From: a bacterium 1XD21-70
GTDB lineage: Bacteria > Bacillota > Clostridia > Lachnospirales > Lachnospiraceae
Length of the DNA: 55,393 nt
Assembly (NCBI GenBank): GCA_003669055.1
Contig: RAYB01000035.1
Coordinates: 1-55,393, forward strand
Direction of reading: 5' to 3'
Both the position numbers and the translations under genes were made by a program. How positions within the stretch are numbered: the first letter of the stretch is position 1; every line of letters begins with the position of its first letter. Shown piece after piece: positions 43,341-52,009 of this stretch. Under the pieces are notes generated by a model that saw only the letters and a list, made by a program, of their open reading frames with translations, was not told the origin of the DNA and made no database searches.

Positions 43341-44633
43341 TCACTCCTGTTTTCCCACCTGGTAATAATGCCAGCCTCCTGCCACAAATCCGGCAGCCAT
43401 CGCCACCATGAGCCAAAGATAAGCCCATGCCGCCCCGTTTAAGCCGCTGCTTTTCACAAGAGCCGGGGCAAGCGTTGCCGCCACGACGGTCAGCACGGCA
43501 TAAATTGCAAAAATTACACGCTGCCGCCGCATGATTACCAGCACATAATAATACAGGTTTAAAACCGCATAGAAGCCGCCCCCTAATACCACCAGCACAA
43601 ATGCACCGTGGCAGGGAACCAGGCTCCCCTCATAGGCTGTCCCCAAAATGCGTTCCATGATCCCCAATACCGGGCGCCCAAGCAGCCAGGCGAGCACCAC
43701 AGCCAGGAAGGAAAGCGCCGCAATCAGCCCTGAGATCATCCCCAGCATACGGACAAAATGTGCGTAGTTTTTCTGGTTCCAGTCATCTGTCAGGTATGTG
43801 AGCACCGGCCGGATCACAAACCCGGCCGCCAGGTTGATGACCGATGTAGGCATAAAGACCACATTAAAATATCCGGACGCCACATCGTCCATATAAGCGT
43901 CAATGGCATATTTGGCTGCCGAAAAAATATAAAAGTCCAAAAATACCGACACAAACAAAAGCCAGGCTGCCCCCGTCAGCGGCGCCAAACGTTTCGGGCT
44001 CCGCCTCCAGTCCACGGCCGGAAGCCGCTTAAGGAGCGGCACGTCAAACACAGCCACGCCTGCCAGCTGTGCCGCCACCGCCACCACACAGGCTCCCGGC
44101 AAGTCCCCTCCCAGCACCAGTGCCGCAAGGAATGCTCCCACTGACAAAACCGTCCGGAAGGTGTTGGATTTGCCCGTCAGGTGGAGATGCCCTGCCCGCT
44201 GGAATTCTGATTCGTAGACATCCGCAAAGCCGTCTATCACCTTGTAGCACACCAGCAGGAATATGACCGTGGCCTTCTGCCTGCCATATCCGCAGAAAAA
44301 AAGGTACCCTGCCCCTGCCGCCAGGGCGAGCGCGCAGGTTAAGCGCCGGTGGAGGAGATAATCCCCGAACCGGTATTCTCTTGCCCCGTCCGTCACCTGG
44401 AAGGGGCGGATCCCAAAATATGCCAGGATAAACATCTGCTGCCCGAAGGTACTGTAGCCAAAGGCAAAGATCCCCCCCTGCTCCTTCCCCACGATCCGCA
44501 TAACCAAAAAGGAAAGCACCATGCTGGCAAATGCGTAGCAGAAGCTGCCAGACATGTTCCAGAGTATATTCTGCCTTTCCTTGTTCTTCCCCGTCCCCAT
44601 CCAGAGCGCAGCCCATCTGTCCGCCATCTTCAT
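43341..44633 (-). CDS. Polysaccharide flippase-like membrane protein (Wzx/MOP)
   Basis: A 430-residue polytopic protein with about 12 hydrophobic segments. The N-terminus RQNILWNMSGSFCYAFASMVL and GGIFAFGYSTFGQQMFILAYFGIRPFQ are like MOP-superfamily lipid-linked oligosaccharide flippases. It is the second flippase of the locus. It follows the dolichyl-phosphate-sugar synthase-like gene by 43 nt. Confidence 0.8.
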   Translation of the reverse strand: MKMADRWAALWMGTGKNKERQNILWNMSGSFCYAFASMVLSFLVMRIVGKEQGGIFAFGYSTFGQQMFILAYFGIRPFQVTDGAREYRFGDYLLHRRLTCALALAAGAGYLFFCGYGRQKATVIFLLVCYKVIDGFADVYESEFQRAGHLHLTGKSNTFRTVLSVGAFLAALVLGGDLPGACVVAVAAQLAGVAVFDVPLLKRLPAVDWRRSPKRLAPLTGAAWLLFVSVFLDFYIFSAAKYAIDAYMDDVASGYFNVVFMPTSVINLAAGFVIRPVLTYLTDDWNQKNYAHFVRMLGMISGLIAALSFLAVVLAWLLGRPVLGIMERILGTAYEGSLVPCHGAFVLVVLGGGFYAVLNLYYYVLVIMRRQRVIFAIYAVLTVVAATLAPALVKSSGLNGAAWAYLWLMVAMAAGFVAGGWHYYQVGKQE

Positions 44634-44676
44634 CCCTGCTCCCTCACCTGCCTTTTGCTGCCGATTCCCGCCTTGC

Positions 44677-45387
44677 CTACTCTACCTCTGTCCGCTTCCG
44701 GAAATTCTGGATCAGCAGGATGGACAGCAGCATGCGCACCATGTACCTTGCCGCCACTGCGGGCTTTAGGTAGCTTTCCCCGCCGCCCCGTTCGGCAATC
44801 TCCACCGGAACCTCGGCCACCTTCGCCCCCTGCTTCAAGAGGTAGGAGACCGTATCCGGTTCCGGCCCGTAATTCAGCCTCAATGCAAATTCCCCGATCA
44901 TCTTCCGGTTAAACATCCGCATGCCGGAGGTAGGGTCTGCCACCCTCGCCCCGGTCGTCAGCCATATGGCTCCCGAGATCAGGCGGCTCCCGATCATCCG
45001 GATGGAAAAATCCTTCCTCTGCTCAAGGAACCGGCTCCCAATCACTATGTCATAGCCCTCATCCATCTTCTGCCTCATCTTTTGGATGTACTCCGGCCGG
45101 TGCTGCCCGTCCCCGTCAAACTGGATCGCACAGGCATAACCCTTATACCAGGCATATTTCATCCCCGCCTGAAAGCATCCGGCCAGCCCTAGGTTCACCG
45201 GAAGGTCCAAAAGATGGTACCCATGGCTCTGGCAAATCTGCGCCGTGCGGTCCGTGGAACCGTCGTTTATCACCACATAATCCAGATCCGGATAATCCTC
45301 CGCCAGTTCCTCCACCACACGGCCGATATTCGCTTCCTCATTAAATGCCGGTATCAATACCAGCACCTTGTCCTTTTGTCCCATCAT
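44677..45387 (-). CDS. Polyprenyl-phosphate GT2 glycosyltransferase (DPM1-like)
   Basis: A 236-residue GT2 enzyme: VLVLIPAFNEEANIGRVVEE, VVINDGSTDRTAQICQSHG, QFDGDGQHRPEYI (DGD metal motif) and the GSRFLEQRKDFS and DPTSGMRMFNRKM regions characteristic of dolichol-phosphate mannose synthase relatives. It would make a polyprenyl-phosphate sugar donor on the cytoplasmic face. No C-terminal GtrA-type or paired membrane segments are attached. Works plausibly with DUF2304 and DUF2142 proteins. Confidence 0.92.
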   Translation of the reverse strand: MMGQKDKVLVLIPAFNEEANIGRVVEELAEDYPDLDYVVINDGSTDRTAQICQSHGYHLLDLPVNLGLAGCFQAGMKYAWYKGYACAIQFDGDGQHRPEYIQKMRQKMDEGYDIVIGSRFLEQRKDFSIRMIGSRLISGAIWLTTGARVADPTSGMRMFNRKMIGEFALRLNYGPEPDTVSYLLKQGAKVAEVPVEIAERGGGESYLKPAVAARYMVRMLLSILLIQNFRKRTEVE

Positions 45388-45399
45388 CAGCCCCCTCCG

Positions 45400-46506
45400 T
45401 CACCCCAGGATCGTATCACAGACCAGGTCCACAACCTCCGGCTCCAGGCCTGCATATAACGGCAGCGTCAGCACCTGCCTGGAAATCCGTGCCGCCACCG
45501 GCGTCCCCTGCTCATCAAACTGCCCCCGGTAGCAGGCATAGCTGTTGATGCAGGGATAAAAATATTTGCGGGCATGGATATCTTTCTTTGCCAGTTCTTC
45601 AAAAACCTGGTCCCTGTCCTTTTTAAAGCCGTCAAACACCACCGGCATATAGGCATAATTGCTGCGCACCCGCGGGTTTTGGGGGCACAAACGGATCCCG
45701 TCCACACCCTGGAGGCGCTCCCGGTAACGCCGGGCCAGCTTCTCCCTCTTTGCGATTTCTTCGTCCACATGGCGCAGGTTGCACAGCCCCATGGCGGCCT
45801 GGAACTCATTCATCTTCCCGTTGGCCCCCACATATTCCACGGTCTCACTGTCCATAATGCCAAAATTCTTCAGCTGGTACAGCCGCTGCCCCAGCCCCTG
45901 GTCTTGGTACGCCACCGCCCCTCCCTCGATGCTGTGGAACACCTTGGTGGCGTGGAAGCTGAACATCGACATGTCGCCGAACTCTGCCACCCCCCGCCCG
46001 TCAAACAGTTCCCCAAAGGTGTGGGCGGCATCGTAGACCACCTTCAGCCCATGCCTGTCGGCTATCTCTTGTATTTTTTCCACATCACAGAGGTTCCCAT
46101 ACACATGGACCGGCACCACCGCACAGGTACGGCTGGTGATACAGCCCTCCAGCAATTCTGCGTCCAACGTATAATCAGTTGCATTGATGTCACAAAACAC
46201 CGGGGTCAGGCCGTTCCTCACAATCGCATGGGTGGTGGAGGCAAAACTGAAAGGCGTGGTGATGACCTCCCCCTCCAGTTCCAGTGCCTGCAAGGCCAGT
46301 TCCAGCGCCATGTGCCCGTTGACAAACAATTCCAGGTTTTCTGCCTTTAAGCGCACCTTAAGCTGCTCTTTAAACCGTTCATGGTAATCCCCCATATTGG
46401 TCAGCCAGGCGCTCTCCCACAAGGGCTTTAGCATCTCCACATATTCCTCAAGCGGCGGCAGGGATGACCGCGTCACTGCCACTGGGCTTTTCCACTTTTC
46501 TCTCAT
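45400..46506 (-). CDS. DegT/DnrJ/EryC1/StrS aminotransferase
   Basis: A 368-residue PLP enzyme that would aminate a nucleotide-bound keto-sugar. Markers are TTPFSFASTTHAI, PVHVYGNLCDVE, VVYDAAHTFGE (Asp159 contacting PLP) and SFHATKVFHSIEGGAV with Lys188 as the Schiff-base lysine. It resembles the FdtB/VioA group rather than perosamine synthases, by eye only. ATG at 46506 has AGAGG 6 nt upstream; a frame extending to 46614 overlaps the ATP-grasp gene. Implies an amino sugar in the polysaccharide. Confidence 0.92.
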   Translation of the reverse strand: MREKWKSPVAVTRSSLPPLEEYVEMLKPLWESAWLTNMGDYHERFKEQLKVRLKAENLELFVNGHMALELALQALELEGEVITTPFSFASTTHAIVRNGLTPVFCDINATDYTLDAELLEGCITSRTCAVVPVHVYGNLCDVEKIQEIADRHGLKVVYDAAHTFGELFDGRGVAEFGDMSMFSFHATKVFHSIEGGAVAYQDQGLGQRLYQLKNFGIMDSETVEYVGANGKMNEFQAAMGLCNLRHVDEEIAKREKLARRYRERLQGVDGIRLCPQNPRVRSNYAYMPVVFDGFKKDRDQVFEELAKKDIHARKYFYPCINSYACYRGQFDEQGTPVAARISRQVLTLPLYAGLEPEVVDLVCDTILG

Positions 46507-46523
46507 GTCTGCCTCTTTCCCTT

Positions 46524-47537
46524 TCAATATACCAGAATCCGGATATCTTTTTGCCCCCTGACGCCTGTGCGTGCCTGCAAAAACTCTTTCTCCGGCTCCC
46601 TGCCGGACGCCCACATGACCAACGCATAGGGAAGGTTCAGACCTGCTGCATGGCTGAACGGATATCCGCCCCCGAACCGGGCATTCATCTCCAGCACATA
46701 GTACTCCCCTCCCGATTCCAGGACATCCACGTCCAGGTTCCCCTTATGCCTTAAAATCCCGGATAATTCCCTCCCCAGTTCCTCCAGCCGCGGCTCCTCA
46801 ACCGTCATGGCTCCGTCTGTCTCCCCGGCCCGCATGTTGGATTTCACCTTAGCCACCGCTGTCCGGAAATCTCCCTTTAAGTCATTGGCCACATCCACCC
46901 CCCACTCCCTGCCGGTTATCTTCTGCTGGAGGATCACACAGGCCGCACAGTCCCTGGCGGCCTCATATTTCAAATAGCTTTCCTGGATCTCTTTGCGGAT
47001 CTTTTTCTCCAAGACCCGCACTTCCTCCTCATTGTCCGCCTCATAGACCGACAAAGAGCCCATGCCCCACCGCGGCTTTAATACCAAAGGGTAGGAAGCC
47101 TCCCCCGCCTCTACTGCCCTGACGGCATCCTCCGCCGAAAGCCAGCTTTCTGGCGTCCGGATCCCCCTGCCCTTTAATGTCTGGTAGGTTTTCCATTTGT
47201 CGTTGCAGACCTCGATGGCCTCGGGCTTTGCCGTCACCACCACCGTCCCCTGCCTGGCAAATGCCTCACTGTTTGCAGAAAGCACCGGAAGGTCGATGTC
47301 AAACAGCGGGATCAAAAGGTCGATCTGCCATTTGCCGCAATAGTCCAGCAGAAACGGGATATACCCCCGGTCATAGATCAGCGGGGTAACCACCTGCCGG
47401 TCGGCATTATAAAAAGCAGGGCTCGCCTCGCTGTTTGCCGCATGGACAAGGCCGCCCTGCCCTGCCATCTTTAATGCTTCCTTAAAATAATCAACCAGGT
47501 ACGTCCTCCGCCCTGCACTTGTCAGCAGAATATTCAT
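46524..47537 (-). CDS. ATP-grasp ligase, CarB-like
   Basis: A 337-residue ATP-grasp protein. It starts MNILLTSAGRRTYLVDYFKEA, has the ATP-binding YPLVLKPRWGMGS and the metal-binding YVLEMNARFGGGYPFSH. Such stand-alone proteins in polysaccharide loci are thought to couple a carboxylate to an amine or alcohol, for example adding an amino acid to a sugar. Start overlaps the upstream GT2 stop by 4 nt (ATGA). Substrate unknown. Confidence 0.88.
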   Translation of the reverse strand: MNILLTSAGRRTYLVDYFKEALKMAGQGGLVHAANSEASPAFYNADRQVVTPLIYDRGYIPFLLDYCGKWQIDLLIPLFDIDLPVLSANSEAFARQGTVVVTAKPEAIEVCNDKWKTYQTLKGRGIRTPESWLSAEDAVRAVEAGEASYPLVLKPRWGMGSLSVYEADNEEEVRVLEKKIRKEIQESYLKYEAARDCAACVILQQKITGREWGVDVANDLKGDFRTAVAKVKSNMRAGETDGAMTVEEPRLEELGRELSGILRHKGNLDVDVLESGGEYYVLEMNARFGGGYPFSHAAGLNLPYALVMWASGREPEKEFLQARTGVRGQKDIRILVY

Positions 47538-48535
47538 CCTTTTTGTCCTCTTTCCCTCTGCGCCCGTTCTGCCAGCCACTGGTACAGCCGCGGAAACCAG
47601 ATCTCCATACGGATATAAAACCTGGTGCGCAATGTCAGTTCCCGGTAGTAGTTTTGATATCTTCTGTCCGTCACCACATCATAGCAGCGTGTATTGACCT
47701 TTGTCAAAAACCAGATCCTGCGGGCAGCGCTTTTTGCCGCCTCGTGGAAACGCCTGCCGGTTGCCTTGTCAAATTCCTGGTAGGTACGCTTCATCTGTTC
47801 CTGGTAGCGCTTCTGCTTTTCTGCATAATCGCCCTGTTTCCCCTGCGCGGTCCACGATGCCGCCACCCCCACGCGGTAGACGCTCATATCCTGGTCGATA
47901 TAATATCCGTACCCTTCTGCCGCCGCCAAAAGCTGCAGCGGGATATCCCCCACCGGGCAGTCCGTATAATAGGAAGGGAGGCTTTTCACCAGGCGGGAAG
48001 GAAATACCATGGATGCCGTGGCATAGCCGCAGGCCTTGTCGATGACCTGCTCCGGCCGGATCCTTTTGTTTCCCCGGTAAGGCCGCATGCGCCTGTCCGA
48101 CCGGGAGCCGTCCACCGTAAGGATCCTTGCACTGTGGATGCACAGGCTGCACCCCGGATGGCTCTCCAAATAATCCACCTGCCGCTGCAGCTTATCCGGA
48201 TCCGTCCAATAATCATCCCCCTCGCACATGGCGATATACTTCCCCCTTGCACGCGGAAAATTGAACGCACCGCTGGGGTTTGTGACCCCTTGGGAATACT
48301 GGTTCTCCTCCTGCAGCAGCGGGCGGATCCTCTCCGGTTCACGCCTGGCATACTCCCGGATAATGTCGGCAGTCCGGTCTGTAGACGCGTCGTCATAGAC
48401 CAGGATCTCAAAATCAAAATCCGTCCTCTGTCCTAAAAAGCCCTCCAGCGCATCCTTGATAAAAGCCTCATGGTTATAAGTAAGGCAGCATATGCTCACA
48501 AGGGGAAGCGCTTTGCGCTTGTTTTCTTCTCTCAT
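47534..48535 (-). CDS. GT2 family glycosyltransferase
   Basis: A 333-residue GT-A-fold enzyme: VSICCLTYNHEAFIKDALEG, ILVYDDASTDRTADIIREYA, CEGDDYWTDPDKLQRQVDYL with the metal-binding DD and acceptor region, then a charged C-terminal extension. Typical of capsular/EPS glycosyltransferases. Coupled by overlap to the ATP-grasp gene. Confidence 0.92.
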   Translation of the reverse strand: MREENKRKALPLVSICCLTYNHEAFIKDALEGFLGQRTDFDFEILVYDDASTDRTADIIREYARREPERIRPLLQEENQYSQGVTNPSGAFNFPRARGKYIAMCEGDDYWTDPDKLQRQVDYLESHPGCSLCIHSARILTVDGSRSDRRMRPYRGNKRIRPEQVIDKACGYATASMVFPSRLVKSLPSYYTDCPVGDIPLQLLAAAEGYGYYIDQDMSVYRVGVAASWTAQGKQGDYAEKQKRYQEQMKRTYQEFDKATGRRFHEAAKSAARRIWFLTKVNTRCYDVVTDRRYQNYYRELTLRTRFYIRMEIWFPRLYQWLAERAQRERGQKG

Positions 48536-48550
48536 CTATCCATTCCTTTC

Positions 48551-49996
48551 TCAGCCGTATCTACGGCCTCCCATCCGTTCCCTGGCCAACCGGAAAAGAT
48601 ACCGGAAGCTTTCCAGGCGCAGGGCAGCCGCCAAAAGGCCATAGATCGCCGCCCCTGACAGAACCTGCAAAAGCAGCCTTAGCCACACCCCGCCCGGAAG
48701 CACAAACTTCAGCCCGTACACCGCCGCGCACATCACCACGGACAGTGCCGCAGCCGGGAAAATATCCGCCCACTGGCTGAAAATCCCATAGCCCAGCAGC
48801 TTCTTGTTCGGCCAGGCATTGACAAACGTGCTGAAAAAATCCAGCACGGCCTTGACGGAAACAAGGACCAGCGGCCCAAAACGGATCCCCGCCAGCAGGC
48901 CCAAAAGCCCCATGGCCTTCTTGATGACCTCCAGCTTTAAAAACACGTCGCTGCGCCCCGCCGCATTGATTGCCTGCAGGTTGGTGATATGGATCGGCCA
49001 AAAAGAATACGCCACGCACATAATCCGGAGGTAGGGCACGCACGGCAGCCACTTTTCCCCCAAGAGCGCAAGCACCAGCGTATCTGCCACCGCACACAGC
49101 CCGAACAGCATCGGCAGGATCAGGAAGGAACTCATGCGTACGGCTCGGCGCACCATATGCCGCATCTCGTCCGGGTGCTGCTGGCGGGACGAAAACGCCG
49201 GCAGCAGCACCGACTGGATCGCCGCACCTAAGTTATTCACAATCAGCTTGGGGAACTGGTCGCCCCGGTTGTAAATCCCCAGGATCTCTTCATTATAAAT
49301 CTTCCCCATGATAAGCCCGTAAAGGTTATTGAACAAAGTATCGATCAGGGATGCTGCCAAAAGCTTCCAGCCGAAGGCAAACATTTCCCTGAGACGGCCT
49401 ATGGCAAACACCAGGGACGGCTTCCAGGAAACGGTAAAAAACAGGGCTACCATCAGGAAAAAATAATACGCCAATTGCTGTGCCGCCATCGCCCACACGC
49501 CAAACCCTGCATATGCCATCCAGATGCTGACTGCCCCGGAAGCCGCCGAGGCCGCCAGGGTAGACACAAACAAACCGCGAAATTCCATCCTCCTGGAAAC
49601 ATATGCGGTCTGCACGGAGATCACGGCACCCGGCAGCAGCACAAGCGCCAGCACCCGGACAACCGGCAGCAGTACCTCAATCCGGTAAAACTTAGCAATC
49701 GCCGGTGCCGCCAGATAGAGCACCCCGTACATGCCCCCTGCCGCCAGCAGGCCAAAATAGAACACCGAAGAAAAGTCCTCCTCATTGGCGTTCTGCCTCT
49801 GGATCAGCGCCGTGCTGAACCCGTTCTGGACAAGCACATTGGCGATGGTGATGAAAATCATGATAATCCCCACCACGCCATATTCTGCCGGGCTCAAAAG
49901 CCTTGCCAAGAGGATGGCAACCACAAACTGGATCCCCTGAGCCCCCCCGTTCTCCAACAGCTTCCAGAACAGGCCGTTTACCACCTTTTGCTTCAT
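48551..49996 (-). CDS. Lipopolysaccharide/EPS flippase, WzxC type
   Basis: A 481-residue MOP-superfamily flippase with about 14 hydrophobic segments. It begins MKQKVVNGLFWKLLENGGAQ and contains LLSPAEYGVVGIIMIFITIAN and NRGDQFPKLIVNNLGAAIQSV, typical of WzxC/colanic-acid-type exporters. ATG 49996 has AGAGG 5 nt upstream; GTG at 50011 is an alternative. First gene of the polysaccharide operon behind the promoter at 50092-50120. Confidence 0.93.
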   Translation of the reverse strand: MKQKVVNGLFWKLLENGGAQGIQFVVAILLARLLSPAEYGVVGIIMIFITIANVLVQNGFSTALIQRQNANEEDFSSVFYFGLLAAGGMYGVLYLAAPAIAKFYRIEVLLPVVRVLALVLLPGAVISVQTAYVSRRMEFRGLFVSTLAASAASGAVSIWMAYAGFGVWAMAAQQLAYYFFLMVALFFTVSWKPSLVFAIGRLREMFAFGWKLLAASLIDTLFNNLYGLIMGKIYNEEILGIYNRGDQFPKLIVNNLGAAIQSVLLPAFSSRQQHPDEMRHMVRRAVRMSSFLILPMLFGLCAVADTLVLALLGEKWLPCVPYLRIMCVAYSFWPIHITNLQAINAAGRSDVFLKLEVIKKAMGLLGLLAGIRFGPLVLVSVKAVLDFFSTFVNAWPNKKLLGYGIFSQWADIFPAAALSVVMCAAVYGLKFVLPGGVWLRLLLQVLSGAAIYGLLAAALRLESFRYLFRLARERMGGRRYG

Positions 49997-50091
49997 CCTT
50001 GCCTCTGCCACGATTTTCTAACCCTCATTTTATCTCCTTATTCTTCCATGTCCATGAAAATATTCTTACGTTTCTCTTGCCAATACCTTTC

Positions 50092-50120
50092 ATTTTACAA
50101 TATTCCCCAGAAATTGTAAA
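50092..50120 (-). promoter_or_regulatory. Promoter/operator between the EPS operon and the L,D-transpeptidase gene
   Basis: On the minus strand TTTACA, 17 nt, TAAAAT reads toward the flippase. The inverted repeat TTTACAAT-N11-ATTGTAAA (50094-50101 and 50113-50120) overlaps both hexamers. Because of the symmetry the plus strand also reads TTTACA, 17 nt, TAAATC toward the transpeptidase gene. A repressor bound here would control both directions. Confidence 0.65.
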
Positions 50121-50190
50121 TCATATATGGTATTTTCCCCATAAATGTGTTAAATTAGTGAAGGATACTATTTTTAGGAGGTCTATACTT

Positions 50191-51687
50191 ATGAACAGCA
50201 GCAAAAAAATATGGCTGTCGTTATTTCTAGCCAGCGCTATGACCCTCAGCCCTTCTTTTTGCGCATTTGCAGAAAATGGCGTTGGTCCTGCATTTGATCC
50301 CCGTTATAATTCCGACATAGAGGGAACATCTGAATCCTCTGAGGCAGACAGCACAAGCACTGCCATAGAGGCAGGAACCGAAGCTGCCACCGAGACAGAT
50401 AACGAAACTGTCACTGAGGCAGATAACAACACACAGGCCGGTTCTGATGCCGGGAGCGGACAAGCTGCCCCGGAGGAAACCCCGGCTCCCGAGACAGAGG
50501 CCCCGGCTCCCGCCGCCGTCTCACCGCAGCCCAGGCTGCAGACTACGATCCTTTTAAGCAGCCAGCACTGGTCGCAGCCTTTTGTCAATGACCAGTGGTG
50601 TGATGCGGGCGATGAAACCTTTTACTCCATTTCTATTTTTATGGAGCAGGCCATCGGCAACCTTTACTACCGCGCTTATACCGCCTCCAATGGCTGGACC
50701 AACTGGGCCATGAACGGGCAGCAGTCCGGCATCCCTGCCGACATGGCTCCTATTGAGGCGATCCAGATCCGTTTTGACGGCCCTGTGCTGGACGAATATG
50801 ATCTTTTCTATTCCGCCATCTTAAAAGACGGCACCGCCACCGGCTGGGCCAAGAACGGGATGACGGCCGGTTCCATGAACCAGGGCAACCCCATCAAGGC
50901 TTTCCGCATGGCATTTTTCCGCAAGGCAGACCCCTCTGATATCACGGTAGGGGACGCTGTGGTTTCCGCCCATGCCGACGGCATCCAGTATATCGACGGG
51001 GCGCTCCGCTATATCCATGGAGGGGACGGCTCCAACTTTACCGGATGGGGCTGGGACGAGAGCCAGCGCTATTACTTTGTCGATTCCGTGCCCGTGACCG
51101 GCTGGCAGTACATAGACGGCTACAAGTATTATTTTGCGGAAGACGGCAAGCTTGTGGAGGACTTGGAACCGATTATCGGCGCACAAGGCCCCTACCTGAT
51201 CAAAATCAACAAAGAGATGAACACAGCCACAATCTATGTGGCGGACGGTGAGAACGGCTTTATCATCCCCTTGAAGTCCTTCCTTTGCTCCTGCGGCGAT
51301 GATACCCCGGTCGGCACCTTCAAGACCCCGGAGAAATACCGGTGGCGCCTGATGAACAGCGGTGTTTCCTGCCAGTATGCCACCAGGCTCGGGCCGGGCT
51401 TAAGCTTTTTGCTCCACTCGATCATCTACGACCGGCAGGATATCAATACCTTGTGGCCGGAGACCTACAACTACTTAGGAGTTGCCCGTTCTGCCGGATG
51501 CATCCGCTTTACCTCCGGCGACGCCAAATGGATCTTTGACCATTGCCCGCTTGGGACTACGATCCAGGTATATAACTCCCCCATCGCCGGGCCTTATGAC
51601 CGCCCGACGATCCAGTCTGTCATCCCGTCCACCCAGCGCTGGGATCCCACGGATCCGCTGGCTGTGGCACAGTTCGGGCAGCAGTAA
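50191..51687 (+). CDS. Secreted L,D-transpeptidase (YkuD) with wall-binding repeats
   Basis: A 498-residue exported enzyme that would form L,D (3-3) peptidoglycan cross-links or attach proteins to the wall. Residues 1-30 are a signal peptide ending CAFAENG. A Thr/Glu/Ala-rich linker follows (about 45-115), then a roughly 130-residue region with W-rich motifs (WTNWAMNGQQSG, GWAKNGMTAGS) like clostridial ChW repeats, then choline-binding-type repeats, and the YkuD domain with His409, Ser434 and catalytic Cys437-Arg439 in ARSAGCIR. The His usually before GC is Ala435. ATG 50191 has TAGGAGG upstream; a longer upstream frame lacks a signal peptide. Confidence 0.93.
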   Translation: MNSSKKIWLSLFLASAMTLSPSFCAFAENGVGPAFDPRYNSDIEGTSESSEADSTSTAIEAGTEAATETDNETVTEADNNTQAGSDAGSGQAAPEETPAPETEAPAPAAVSPQPRLQTTILLSSQHWSQPFVNDQWCDAGDETFYSISIFMEQAIGNLYYRAYTASNGWTNWAMNGQQSGIPADMAPIEAIQIRFDGPVLDEYDLFYSAILKDGTATGWAKNGMTAGSMNQGNPIKAFRMAFFRKADPSDITVGDAVVSAHADGIQYIDGALRYIHGGDGSNFTGWGWDESQRYYFVDSVPVTGWQYIDGYKYYFAEDGKLVEDLEPIIGAQGPYLIKINKEMNTATIYVADGENGFIIPLKSFLCSCGDDTPVGTFKTPEKYRWRLMNSGVSCQYATRLGPGLSFLLHSIIYDRQDINTLWPETYNYLGVARSAGCIRFTSGDAKWIFDHCPLGTTIQVYNSPIAGPYDRPTIQSVIPSTQRWDPTDPLAVAQFGQQ

Positions 51688-51705
51688 CAGGCAAAAACCA
51701 AAAAA

Positions 51706-51755
51706 CCTCATCCCCCACGCAATATGCGCTGGGGATGAGGTTTCAGACTGTCAAA
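51706..51755. repeat. Palindromic repeat, copy 1
   Basis: CCTCATCCCC (51706-51715) pairs with GGGGATGAGG (51731-51740), with an inner CGCA-ATA-TGCG stem and a 2x2 mismatch. The flank TTTCAGACTGTCAAA follows on the right. The same element recurs at 55271-55325. It begins 18 nt past the transpeptidase stop. Confidence 0.8.
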
Positions 51756-52009
51756 GAACCCCTGTTATGCAGCAGCACAACAGGGGTTCTTTTTAAAATT
51801 AACTGCCTACAAAAGGAATTCTTTATACCTATCGGATTATGAATGCAATTTGTTTTAAATAGAATATGCTTTAAATTATGATCATAAGGCTTCCCCTCTC
51901 TAATATCCGTGTTATATGACAACATTAAAAATAGTAATTGAGTTTCACATTTTTCCAAATCATTTTCTTCATAAGCTTTTATAAGCTGCTTTATTATTTC
52001 TGTCTTCAA
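51743..52009 (-). CDS. Small hypothetical ORF, probably a remnant
   Basis: An 88-residue frame starting at TTG 52009 with GGTGGAG about 6 nt upstream. It reads MKTEIIKQLIKAYEENDLEK, helical and acidic at first, but its last 16 residues are encoded by the terminator hairpin and palindromic repeat. This suggests the natural end was lost when the repeat or flanking DNA was rearranged. No family recognised. Confidence 0.35.
   Translation of the reverse strand: MKTEIIKQLIKAYEENDLEKCETQLLFLMLSYNTDIREGKPYDHNLKHILFKTNCIHNPIGIKNSFCRQLILKRTPVVLLHNRGSLTV
51753..51794 (+). terminator. Intrinsic terminator after the L,D-transpeptidase gene
   Basis: AAAGAACCCCTGTT (51753-51766) pairs with AACAGGGGTTCTTT (51779-51792), followed by a T run. 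It can act on both strands, also ending the small ORF at 51743-52009. Confidence 0.85.

Noticed and set aside
45574-46350. Plus-strand frame of 258 codons over the aminotransferase gene
   Set aside because: Antisense to a gene with a complete PLP site; no start signal.
47519-48436. Plus-strand frame of 305 codons over the GT2 gene
   Set aside because: Antisense shadow; the minus-strand GT2 has clear motifs and coupled neighbours.
49903-50190. Longer start for the L,D-transpeptidase
   Set aside because: It overlaps the divergent flippase and promoter region and would place the signal peptide in the middle of the protein.
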